Shown: piece after piece, positions 15,443 through 22,296 of the stretch
Layout: every line of letters starts with the position of its first letter
How positions within the stretch are numbered: the first letter of the stretch is position 1
Program-made: the position numbers and the translations under genes
Source: Scatomonas sp963661545
GTDB taxonomy: Bacteria > Bacillota > Clostridia > Lachnospirales > Lachnospiraceae
Direction: 5' to 3'
Length of the DNA: 25,932 nt
NCBI GenBank assembly: GCA_963661545.1
Contig: CAVLCU010000018.1
Coordinates: 1-25,932 of the forward strand
Notes under the pieces: generated by a model
Database searches by the model: none
The model's input: only the letters and a program-made list of their open reading frames with translations
What the model was told of the DNA's origin: nothing

Positions 15443-16900
15443 TCAGGCTGCGGGCAGATAGATTCCCACAAATACATATACCATAATAGCCGTCAGACCC
15501 AGGCAAAAGGCCATGGCAATGACCTTTCGTCCCCGGTCATGAGGCACCTTCTTCAAAAACCATTCCATTCCCATGCCCCAGAATACTGCCAGGGCTATCA
15601 CCATAGGGTAACAATACCTCCCTTGCGCCTGATGGTCTACCGCATAGGAGTAATACATGCTCAGGCCAATGGGGGTCAGAAAACTAATCAGGAGGCAAAA
15701 CTTGAATAAACCGCTGGCCTTCCGCTCCTGGACTGACCGCTTCTTCCGATTCAGGAGGTTGGACAGGGTCTGTCCTCCCAGTCCTACTGCCCCTGCCGCC
15801 AGGACCACCAGGAACAGCCAATAGATCCAGGAAGGCAGGTAATAGAGCATATAGCTGAAGACCCCGATAAAGCTGATAAAGGTAAAATTCAGCCAGTTGC
15901 GCTCTCCCCAGATATGGCTGGTCAGCATATCCCAGAGGGATAAGCCCAGATTCTTGGAGATATAACGGTTACTGGGCTTGAAGGAATCCGGTGCATAGAG
16001 CTCCGAAGACTGGTTCAAGGACTTCATTCCCAGAAAATCCCCATCATAGAGGAGGGCATTGCGGATAAAGAAGCCTGCCACACAGACCAGAACGATGATC
16101 GCAATGAAAATGCCGATCCTCCACATCTGCCTGTAGTCCTGATTCCGGCCAATCTTCATGATATAAGAAGCGACAAAGAGGATCAGGCTGCACAGGATCC
16201 ACCCGTAGGAATTGTAATAGGAAAGGGCTGCAACGATGATTCCCCCTGCCAGGAGCAGTCCATTCTTCCAGGACCATCCATCCTTCAGGCCGCAAATCCA
16301 GGCATAGCACATCATAGCCGAGCCACATATGCAGATGATATCATTGTTAACATAACTTGTCAAGAAGGTGAACTGGGGAATCATCACCAGCAAAAAGACT
16401 GTCATCCACTTGGCCGGGGCGGCCAAAAGCCTCTTGGCAATCTTCATCAGAAAATACATGGTAAAGGTTCCGCTCAGGACGCTGGTAAAGCGGGCCGCCA
16501 CCACCAGAGCAAAGCTGTTGGTGGTAAAGATACTGATGATCTTCATAAAAAGGGCGCTGACCAGAGGCCCCAGAAAGTTGGGATAATAGGCATAGGAAAA
16601 GCCCCACATACCGTTGCGCAATTCCTCCATATTCCCATTGGGCAGGGCTCCATGCTGGTAGATATATTCCGGAATGGCATACCGCATCATTTCATCCGGC
16701 CCGAAATTAAAATGCTTGGCAATGCTCCAGATAAAGAAGAAGATACCGCAGGCCAGCACGAAGAGAAGCTCCGGCTTCTGCAGGCGGCGGGAGGCTCTAT
16801 CCTCCCCCCAGACCTGACTTTCCATCTTCCCTGACTTAGCCGCATATGCTGTATTTCCCCGGCGGTCTTCCCCGGCTCCATTCCCTTTCCTTCTGCTCAT
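15443..16900 (-). CDS. Polytopic GT-C/DUF2142-like membrane glycosyltransferase
   Basis: The 485-residue protein has a basic cytoplasmic N-terminus and about 11 hydrophobic segments (for example ELLFVLACGIFFFIWSI, IGIFIAIIVLVCVAGFF). An acidic pair D69-E70 in NFGPDEMMRY follows the first membrane segment, as in GT-C enzymes that use polyprenyl-phosphate sugars. The late motif DHQAQGRYCYP is like the QGRY motif of DUF2142 proteins. It begins four bases after the GtrB-like glycosyltransferase gene ends, so the pair probably works together: the neighbour loads a sugar on undecaprenyl phosphate and this protein transfers it outside the membrane. The acceptor could be the glycopolymer made by the nearby LTA-synthase-like protein; that is inference. 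A GGGGAG site precedes the ATG. Confidence 0.78.
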   Translation of the reverse strand: MSRRKGNGAGEDRRGNTAYAAKSGKMESQVWGEDRASRRLQKPELLFVLACGIFFFIWSIAKHFNFGPDEMMRYAIPEYIYQHGALPNGNMEELRNGMWGFSYAYYPNFLGPLVSALFMKIISIFTTNSFALVVAARFTSVLSGTFTMYFLMKIAKRLLAAPAKWMTVFLLVMIPQFTFLTSYVNNDIICICGSAMMCYAWICGLKDGWSWKNGLLLAGGIIVAALSYYNSYGWILCSLILFVASYIMKIGRNQDYRQMWRIGIFIAIIVLVCVAGFFIRNALLYDGDFLGMKSLNQSSELYAPDSFKPSNRYISKNLGLSLWDMLTSHIWGERNWLNFTFISFIGVFSYMLYYLPSWIYWLFLVVLAAGAVGLGGQTLSNLLNRKKRSVQERKASGLFKFCLLISFLTPIGLSMYYSYAVDHQAQGRYCYPMVIALAVFWGMGMEWFLKKVPHDRGRKVIAMAFCLGLTAIMVYVFVGIYLPAA

Positions 16901-16904
16901 AAGG

Positions 16905-17864
16905 TCAAACTCCCCTGTCCTCTGTATTCAGTACATTTTCGATGAAAAATCGAGGTCTTCTCTTGGTTTCGGCATAGACCTTGCCGATATACTCCCCGAT
17001 GACCCCCAGGCAGATCAGCTGCACCCCGCCCAGGAACCAAATGGAAACCATCAGAGAGGACCAGCCTGCCACCGTATGACCCATTACATGCTGGACAATA
17101 CTCCAGATAAACATGGCCAGACTGACCAGGCAGACCAGGCCCCCCAGCCGGGCAATCAGCTTCAGGGGCTTGACACTGAAGGAGGTAATTCCCTCCAGGG
17201 CAAAGCTTAGCATCTTCTTCAGGGGATATTTGCTCTCCCCGGCGAAGCGCTCCGCCCGCTCATAAGATACGGTGGTCCATTTGTAGCCAATCTGGGGGAC
17301 AATCCCCCTCAGAAAGAGGTTAACCTCCTGAAATTCCAGCAGTCCTTCCACCGCCCTGCGGCTCATGAGGCGATAGTCCGCATGATTGAAGACAATGTCA
17401 ACTCCCAGCATTTTCAAGACCTTATAATAGGATTCCGCCGTAAAGCGCTTGAAGGCGGTGTCAGTCTGGCGGGAAGACCGAACCCCATAAACCACCTCGT
17501 AACCCTCCAGATACCGGTCAACCATCTGATCCACGGCATTGATATCATCCTGGAGATCGGCGTCCATGGTCACAATCATGTCCGCATAATTGGCGGCCAC
17601 CGTCAGCCCCGCCAAAAGGGCATTCTGATGTCCCCGGTTCCGGGAAAGATTCACCCCGGAAAAGCAGGGATCCTCCTGGTGCAGGCGGGAGATCAGGTCC
17701 CAGGTTCTGTCCCGGGAACCGTCATTGACAAAGAGAGCCTTGCTGTCCGGACTGATCTTCTGATCCTGAATCAGCTGCTGCAGCTTCAGCCGCAGGCGCT
17801 TGGAGGTCTCCGGCAGAACCTCCTCCTCGTTATAGCAAGGAACTACAATATAAAGCTTGTTCAT
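16905..17864 (-). CDS. GtrB-like polyprenyl-phosphate glycosyltransferase (GT2)
   Basis: The 319-residue product has a cytoplasmic GT-A domain of family 2: VVPCYNEEE (7-15), FVNDGSRD (45-52) and the metal and nucleotide motif DADLQDD (101-107). YERAERFAGESKYPLKKM (201-218) is characteristic of the DPM1/GtrB/CsbB subgroup. Two C-terminal membrane helices (about 239-261 and 270-293) complete that architecture. It should transfer a sugar from a nucleotide donor to undecaprenyl phosphate at the inner membrane face. The ATG at 17864 (MNKLYIVVPCYNEE) is preferred over an in-frame GTG at 17876, which has no properly spaced ribosome binding site. The DUF2142-like gene follows after four bases. The GtrA-type flippase usual in such systems is not seen. 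Sugar identity cannot be read from sequence. Confidence 0.92.
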   Translation of the reverse strand: MNKLYIVVPCYNEEEVLPETSKRLRLKLQQLIQDQKISPDSKALFVNDGSRDRTWDLISRLHQEDPCFSGVNLSRNRGHQNALLAGLTVAANYADMIVTMDADLQDDINAVDQMVDRYLEGYEVVYGVRSSRQTDTAFKRFTAESYYKVLKMLGVDIVFNHADYRLMSRRAVEGLLEFQEVNLFLRGIVPQIGYKWTTVSYERAERFAGESKYPLKKMLSFALEGITSFSVKPLKLIARLGGLVCLVSLAMFIWSIVQHVMGHTVAGWSSLMVSIWFLGGVQLICLGVIGEYIGKVYAETKRRPRFFIENVLNTEDRGV

Positions 17865-17880
17865 TCTTTCTTCCACTTCC

Positions 17881-17935
17881 TTCTATATATAGAAACATCC
17901 ATGGCGGCCAAGACCGCCTCCACCATCCAGGAAAG
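17881..17935 (+). repeat. Fragment of the dispersed repeat with a 14-bp palindrome
   Basis: TTCTATATATAGAA (17881-17894) is a perfect palindrome. It is followed by CCATGGCGG, loop, CCGCCTCCACCA, which matches the extra 5' hairpin of the copies at 25847 and, reversed, at 1-170. The fragment ends at GAAAGCC, where a full copy would continue into hairpin 1. It fills the 80-bp gap between the sulfatase and glycosyltransferase genes. Confidence 0.6.
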
Positions 17936-17944
17936 CCTCCCCGG

Positions 17945-19858
17945 TCAGGTGATGGCTCCCTCTGTGATGCAGATAACCTCCTGGGTTCCGTTGCTGCGGA
18001 TGGCATAGACATGGATCTGGTAGGTATCCTCCCGATAGCCAAAGTCCCTGGCATAGACATTGGTTCGGTAGGTTCCGTCCTCCAGGCGGGAGGCCTCGCA
18101 CCAGATCAGGTCGCTTTGATCCTCTGCAGACCAAACCGCACAGCGAACGGCCTGGACATTGTCCTCCTCCGTAATTCCGCTGACATCTATGCTAAAATAT
18201 CCCACCCGATAATCATAGGAGGACACACTCACGTCCACCGTAAGAGCCCTGGCCTCTGCCTCTGCCTTGGCCTGCAGATATTCCCTCTGAGCCTGCAGCA
18301 TCTTCTGCTGCTCGCTCAGCTTGAGGGAATTGGGGTTGACCTCAGCGGCCAGCTTATCCATCAGCTCTGACTTCTTGAGGATCTCTGCATTCTCCGTCTC
18401 CCGTCCGTACTTCTCCGTCAGGGTGGGAAGATCCGAATACAGGTTAGTTCCCAGTCCCAGCCGGTCTCCCTCAATCTCCACATCCAGAGCAGCCAAAGTG
18501 GTGGGGAAGAGGTCAAAGGTGGCATATTCCCGATAAGTATTCTGCTCCGGCTCCAGGGGAGCATTGATATAGGTGGTATAAACCTTCCGGACATAATCCT
18601 CCGCCACCGGATCGCAAAAATCCTTGTCCATGGTGGGATGATCCCCCGTCACCACAATGGTGGTATTGTCATAGAAATCCTGCTGCTGGATCCAGCGGAT
18701 AAATTCCGTGACCTTGCCATCGGAGCAGGTAATCACATTGGCATAACGATTGCCATCATAGAGATCCTGGCAATCCTCACAATAATAGCCGTCCTCGAAA
18801 TGGGTATCCACCGTCAGCATGGTCAGATTAAAGGGCTGATCGGACTGGCTAAGCTCCAGCAGGTGCTTCTTGGCATTCTCAAAAAGCTTCTTGTCCTCAT
18901 AGCCCCACCAGACATAGTAATCCTCCGGGATCTCCCCTTGTTCCTGGGAGTAGGTATAGTCATAGATGGCATAATCCCCATGCTCCTGGAAGAAGAGCTC
19001 CCGGCCGCCGAAGACCGCCTTGGAGCCGATGAGGAGGGCATTCTGATAACCCGCCTCCTCCAGGATATCCCCAATGCCTGTGATGCCGGGGAAGAAGCTG
19101 TCCTGGGAATCCATATCGCTTCCGTCTATGGGAATGGTCAGGGGCAGACCCACGCTGTGACCAAACATGGCTCCCATGGTCCAGGTGGTATTATTCATGG
19201 CATAGCCGCCGTTCAAGATCGACTGGTCGCCGGAAAAGGACTCATTTTCCATGGCCAGCTGGGTCAGGGAGGGAATATAATTCTCCTGAAAGGCTCCCCC
19301 GGAGGCCTTGTCCCCATAGGTAATCTCCATAGACTCCAGATAGATATAGATCAGGTTCCTCTTGGTCTCGGGAAAAGCCAGGTCCACAGAACCCGGCTCC
19401 ACATAATTGTCATCAATAAAGCTGGAATAGGTGGATTTGCTGGCTCTGTAGGTAGAGATATCCAGCTTGTCCCAGGCATAAACCACCGCCCGCTGGGTGG
19501 CAAAGAGACTGGCGGCAATGGCCACTGCCTCCACCGTCAGATACAGATTCAGCTTCCCCTTGGTCAGCTTCAGAAGAAAAGCTACCGCTGCCACTGCAAG
19601 GACAGATACACAGACGCATACCAGGATAAATTGCCAGATCATGCCATTCCCGGTGCCCTCCAGGGGAGCCTTCAGATGATAGATGATCTCATCTATGCTG
19701 AGTTCACTCCAGGTAGAACCTGCCCAGAAAATGGTCCGGCTGACCAGGGTTCCCAAAGCCACAATAAGCAGGGTGACAACCACTCCCACTAAGTGGAAGT
19801 GCTTCTTCACCCTGGCGATTCGGCTCCTATCTTCGATTCGCAATATGTTCCTTTCCAT
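17945..19858 (-). CDS. LTA synthase/MdoB-like phosphoglycerol transferase with one Bsp-like repeat
   Basis: The 637-residue product has three N-terminal membrane helices (about 22-45, 73-96, 104-125; LtaS has five) and a large extracytoplasmic sulfatase-fold domain. Candidate metal ligands and nucleophile are E175 (YLESMEITY), Thr in MNNTTWT (221-227), H353 (VDTHFEDGYY) and D406/H407 (TGDHPTM), matching the LtaS pattern. It probably moves glycerol phosphate from phosphatidylglycerol onto a wall or membrane glycopolymer. A coiled-coil-like stretch (about 500-540) leads to a single GBS Bsp-like repeat (about 555-637: CAVWSAEDQSDLIWCEAS), an unusual appendage for this family. The ATG at 19858 has GGGAG seven bases upstream; an upstream in-frame ATG at 19897 has no ribosome binding site. 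Its promoter lies about 270 bases upstream, beyond a repeat copy. The glycosyltransferase gene follows. Confidence 0.9.
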   Translation of the reverse strand: MERNILRIEDRSRIARVKKHFHLVGVVVTLLIVALGTLVSRTIFWAGSTWSELSIDEIIYHLKAPLEGTGNGMIWQFILVCVCVSVLAVAAVAFLLKLTKGKLNLYLTVEAVAIAASLFATQRAVVYAWDKLDISTYRASKSTYSSFIDDNYVEPGSVDLAFPETKRNLIYIYLESMEITYGDKASGGAFQENYIPSLTQLAMENESFSGDQSILNGGYAMNNTTWTMGAMFGHSVGLPLTIPIDGSDMDSQDSFFPGITGIGDILEEAGYQNALLIGSKAVFGGRELFFQEHGDYAIYDYTYSQEQGEIPEDYYVWWGYEDKKLFENAKKHLLELSQSDQPFNLTMLTVDTHFEDGYYCEDCQDLYDGNRYANVITCSDGKVTEFIRWIQQQDFYDNTTIVVTGDHPTMDKDFCDPVAEDYVRKVYTTYINAPLEPEQNTYREYATFDLFPTTLAALDVEIEGDRLGLGTNLYSDLPTLTEKYGRETENAEILKKSELMDKLAAEVNPNSLKLSEQQKMLQAQREYLQAKAEAEARALTVDVSVSSYDYRVGYFSIDVSGITEEDNVQAVRCAVWSAEDQSDLIWCEASRLEDGTYRTNVYARDFGYREDTYQIHVYAIRSNGTQEVICITEGAIT

Positions 19859-19963
19859 TGTATACTCCCATGTCTGCACGAAGTACCAACCTGGCATGCA
19901 GAAAAGGCGTTGGTAGCCGCACGGCTGGCCAGGCTTGAAAGCTCGCTGTTCCGTCTCTCTACG

Positions 19964-20127
19964 TTTGAAAGCCGACTGCTCCGCGCTGACGCGCTCTCGC
20001 AGTCGCCGCCGGTATCCGCAATCCGGACTGTCGTCCTACTTGCGGATACCGTCTTGCCCGTCCGATATCCACAAGCTGTGGTATGCAAGCATCCCACAGC
20101 TTGTGTCTGCCGTCCGGGGCTTTCAAA
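19964..20127 (+). repeat. Dispersed multi-hairpin repeat, copy 3 (complete reference copy)
   Basis: Ends are TTTGAAAGCC and GGGGCTTTCAAA, an imperfect terminal inverted repeat. Hairpin 1: GACTGC (19974-19979) with GCAGTC (19999-20004) and an inner GCGC/GCGC stem. Hairpin 2: GGTATCCGCAA (20011-20021) with TTGCGGATACC (20040-20050), enclosing GGAC/GTCC. Hairpin 3: AAGCTGTGG (20073-20081) with CCACAGCTT (20094-20102) and an inner ATGC/GCAT stem. A second partial left end (TTGAAAGCTCGCTG, about 19935-19948) lies just before it. It occupies most of the untranslated leader of the sulfatase gene, antisense to it. No gene is seen in 19859-20278. Confidence 0.9.
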
Positions 20128-20129
20128 GT

Positions 20130-20158
20130 ATTATATCAGGTTCTTTCTCTGTAAACAA
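20130..20158 (-). promoter_or_regulatory. Probable promoter for the sulfatase-glycosyltransferase operon
   Basis: On the minus strand TTGTTT (20158-20153) and a perfect TATAAT (20135-20130) are separated by 17 bases, with TGA before the -10 box. The -10 box directly abuts the outer end of repeat copy 3, so the transcript would begin inside the repeat's terminal inverted repeat and carry its reverse complement as a leader of about 265 bases. Confidence 0.72.
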
Positions 20159-20165
20159 TAGAAAC

Positions 20166-20270
20166 TTGGTTACAGTGTCATAAAGCCCTCCCCCCACCGA
20201 CATGCCCCTAAAGGGACTAGCTTCGCGTCGCGAGCATGTCGCGGGCTCAGGCTTTTGACACTGTAACCAA
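20166..20270. repeat. 105-bp palindromic element with 15-bp perfect terminal inverted repeats
   Basis: TTGGTTACAGTGTCA (20166-20180) is the exact reverse complement of 20256-20270. Pairing continues inward through AAAGCC/GGCTTT with a one-base bulge. Inside are GACATGC/GCATGTC, CCC/GGG and TCGCG/CGCGA stems. It starts 8 bases past the stop of the propeller-protein gene. It may act as that gene's transcription terminator, although only a weak T-rich tail follows, or it may be a miniature inverted-repeat element. No clear target duplication was seen. Confidence 0.75.
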
Positions 20271-20278
20271 ATCTTTGG

Positions 20279-22282
20279 TCACTGGTCTTTGACCTGGAAG
20301 GTGGCTTTGTCGATATAGATGTGGGTTTCCTGCATGTCTAAGTTGGGGTCGGTGACAGTCAGGACGATGGCATCCCCTTCCAGGATCGGATTGCCATACC
20401 ACATATAGCCATGGGGGGCATCCTCCAGGCGGTGGAGGGTATTGCCCTCGAAGTCGATGGCCATAAGGCAGGGGCCGAAATAGCCGCAGATATAGAGAAT
20501 TCCTTCTGTTTCATCATAGGCGGCCTGAGCACTGGCTCCGGAGAATTCCTCATTTTTCCAGATGACACAGCCATTCACCAGGCTTAGGGTCACCACGCTG
20601 CCCCCTTCGTAATAATAATATCTGCCTCCGTAGATGCCGATCTCACCCACCTGGGACAGCTGGGCAGCGGTATAGGATCCTGTGGTATGCTGCCAGACCT
20701 GGAAGCCATTGGCATCATATCCGGTAATGACAGCGGATTCCTCATTTTCCTGGAAAACAGGATCCAGGGTCACCTCTACGGCAATCATGGGATCATCATT
20801 GGCTCCGTCGGAATCATAGTCGGGGGCTGCGGTCCCGTAGACCTTATCCTTGAGAACGGTGAAGCCATTCTGATCCGGCTCCTCCTGGTTCTCCTTCTCC
20901 GGATGGAAGACGCAATAGACCGGGTTGGAATCGCATCCCATGATCCAGCAAATGCCGGAGGGGGTGGCGCAAAGCCTAAGCTGGTCCCCATATTCCTCCA
21001 GCTGACTGGGCAAATCCAGGCTTCTGACCTGCCTGGAGTCATCCAGCTTGAACTGATAGAAGCCCTGCCCGGAATAGCAATAGAGATAATCCCCGGCTAC
21101 GGTAAAGGGGCAGGATCCAGCCCCCCTCTCCTCCGTGGAAAAGGCTGTGAGACTTCCTCCTTTTCCTGTGCTTACGTTGTAGGAATATACATTGTCCCCA
21201 TCCGAATAGTAGAGACAGCCCTCCTCATAGGTTATATTGGCCAGGCTGGTCCAGTCCCTGCCCAGATTGGGCAGACTGCATACCAGTTCTGCCCCCTCTG
21301 TCCTGTCCCGGACTGCCTCGTCTCCGCCTGCCCGATCCCAGTCTATTCCGGTTTTGGTCTGGTCACCGGACCGGGCTTGCCAGCGATAGAGGCGGGCATC
21401 CTCCTCCTCGTCCACCTCTACATAGTAAAAGGTTCCCTTGTCATACCCCACCAGATAGGAGTCGGACAACTCCGTCAGGGTCTGAAACTGACCCTGTTCC
21501 AGATCCAGCTCTATGGCAGCAGAACCGTTGGAGAAGACCACTTTGCTCCCATATTGAAACACATTAGGGGATTCCTGGATGATCCTCATGATAGAAGGGT
21601 CTGACCCGGCATCCTCCTCCGTCTGGTCGTATGCCCGGATCTCTTCTGCACTTAAGAGGGTTCCCATCCCATGGTCCCTGGTACCGACCCAGCACAGGTC
21701 ATAATCCGCCACCAGGGAATCATCCGGCAGAGAATCCAGGGTCAGGGAAGCCTGGGGATCATACCCCCGCCAGCTAAAGTAATAGATCTTGTCCCCGTAG
21801 AAGAAGATATTCTGTACCAACCAGCCCGCCGCCTCTTTGTTTAGGAACTTGTCCAGCAGATATTCTGCTTTCTCCGGGTTATAGGCCTGGGCATCCAGCA
21901 GGTGCTGGTCCTCTGAGAAATCTTGCCCATCGCTGCGCACGATGATTTCCTCCTCCTCCCCCGGATTCACCAGCACATAGTAGGAATACTGTCCGTCCCA
22001 GGCCACAAGGCCGTCCACTTTATGAGAGACAAGGGAAGCCTCTGCCGCCTCCTGCACCCCCTTGCCGGAGAAACCCTGGAAAGCATGCAGCAGGAAGAGG
22101 GCAAGAACTGCCCCTGCCGCCCCAGCCCCACAAAGACCGGCCACAAGCGCCTTCCTGGATTTTCCTCGCCGGGGGAGACCCGGCTGTCCTCCCGATTCAG
22201 ACTGGTCTTCCCCAGGAGAAAGAGAGGGCCCACCCGAAGAATGGGGCGAAGGATTGACGGATAGGTTGTCGGTACAAAACAT
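20279..22282 (-). CDS. Membrane-anchored protein with extracytoplasmic beta-propeller-like region
   Basis: The 667-residue protein has a Ser/Pro/Gly-rich cytoplasmic N-terminus, a basic RRGKSRK stop and one membrane helix (about 45-68: ALVAGLCGAGAAGAVLALFLL). The remaining about 600 residues face outward. That region has repeated short strands with YYY, IYYFSW, LYRWQ, VYSYN, LYCYSGQGFYQF and GRYYYYEGG motifs, as in DUF5050/PQQ-like beta-propellers that sense or bind wall ligands. No catalytic motif is recognised. The ATG at 22282 has AAAGGAGAG upstream. The gene begins 14 bases after the stop of hsdR and so appears to share its transcript, a surprising partner for a restriction gene. The 105-bp palindrome follows its stop. 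Function is unknown; the propeller fold is inferred from strand and aromatic periodicity. Confidence 0.72.
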   Translation of the reverse strand: MFCTDNLSVNPSPHSSGGPSLSPGEDQSESGGQPGLPRRGKSRKALVAGLCGAGAAGAVLALFLLHAFQGFSGKGVQEAAEASLVSHKVDGLVAWDGQYSYYVLVNPGEEEEIIVRSDGQDFSEDQHLLDAQAYNPEKAEYLLDKFLNKEAAGWLVQNIFFYGDKIYYFSWRGYDPQASLTLDSLPDDSLVADYDLCWVGTRDHGMGTLLSAEEIRAYDQTEEDAGSDPSIMRIIQESPNVFQYGSKVVFSNGSAAIELDLEQGQFQTLTELSDSYLVGYDKGTFYYVEVDEEEDARLYRWQARSGDQTKTGIDWDRAGGDEAVRDRTEGAELVCSLPNLGRDWTSLANITYEEGCLYYSDGDNVYSYNVSTGKGGSLTAFSTEERGAGSCPFTVAGDYLYCYSGQGFYQFKLDDSRQVRSLDLPSQLEEYGDQLRLCATPSGICWIMGCDSNPVYCVFHPEKENQEEPDQNGFTVLKDKVYGTAAPDYDSDGANDDPMIAVEVTLDPVFQENEESAVITGYDANGFQVWQHTTGSYTAAQLSQVGEIGIYGGRYYYYEGGSVVTLSLVNGCVIWKNEEFSGASAQAAYDETEGILYICGYFGPCLMAIDFEGNTLHRLEDAPHGYMWYGNPILEGDAIVLTVTDPNLDMQETHIYIDKATFQVKDQ

Positions 22283-22296
22283 CGCTAACTCTCCTT

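Noticed and set aside
17865..17876. GTG at 17876 as start of the GtrB-like gene
   Set aside because: A purine-rich site sits directly against it without proper spacing. The ATG at 17864 gives the usual family N-terminus.
18638..19792. A 384-codon plus-strand frame opposite the sulfatase gene
   Set aside because: His/Ile/Gly-rich with no motifs; the sulfatase active-site residues lie on the minus strand.
19859..19897. Upstream ATG at 19897 as start of the sulfatase gene
   Set aside because: There is no ribosome binding site before it, whereas the ATG at 19858 has GGGAG at good spacing and is followed directly by a basic N-terminus and the first membrane helix.
19964..20127. Repeat copies as ends of a complete insertion sequence
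   Set aside because: No transposase or pseudogene lies between any two copies in a consistent orientation; the intervening genes are ordinary envelope and restriction genes.
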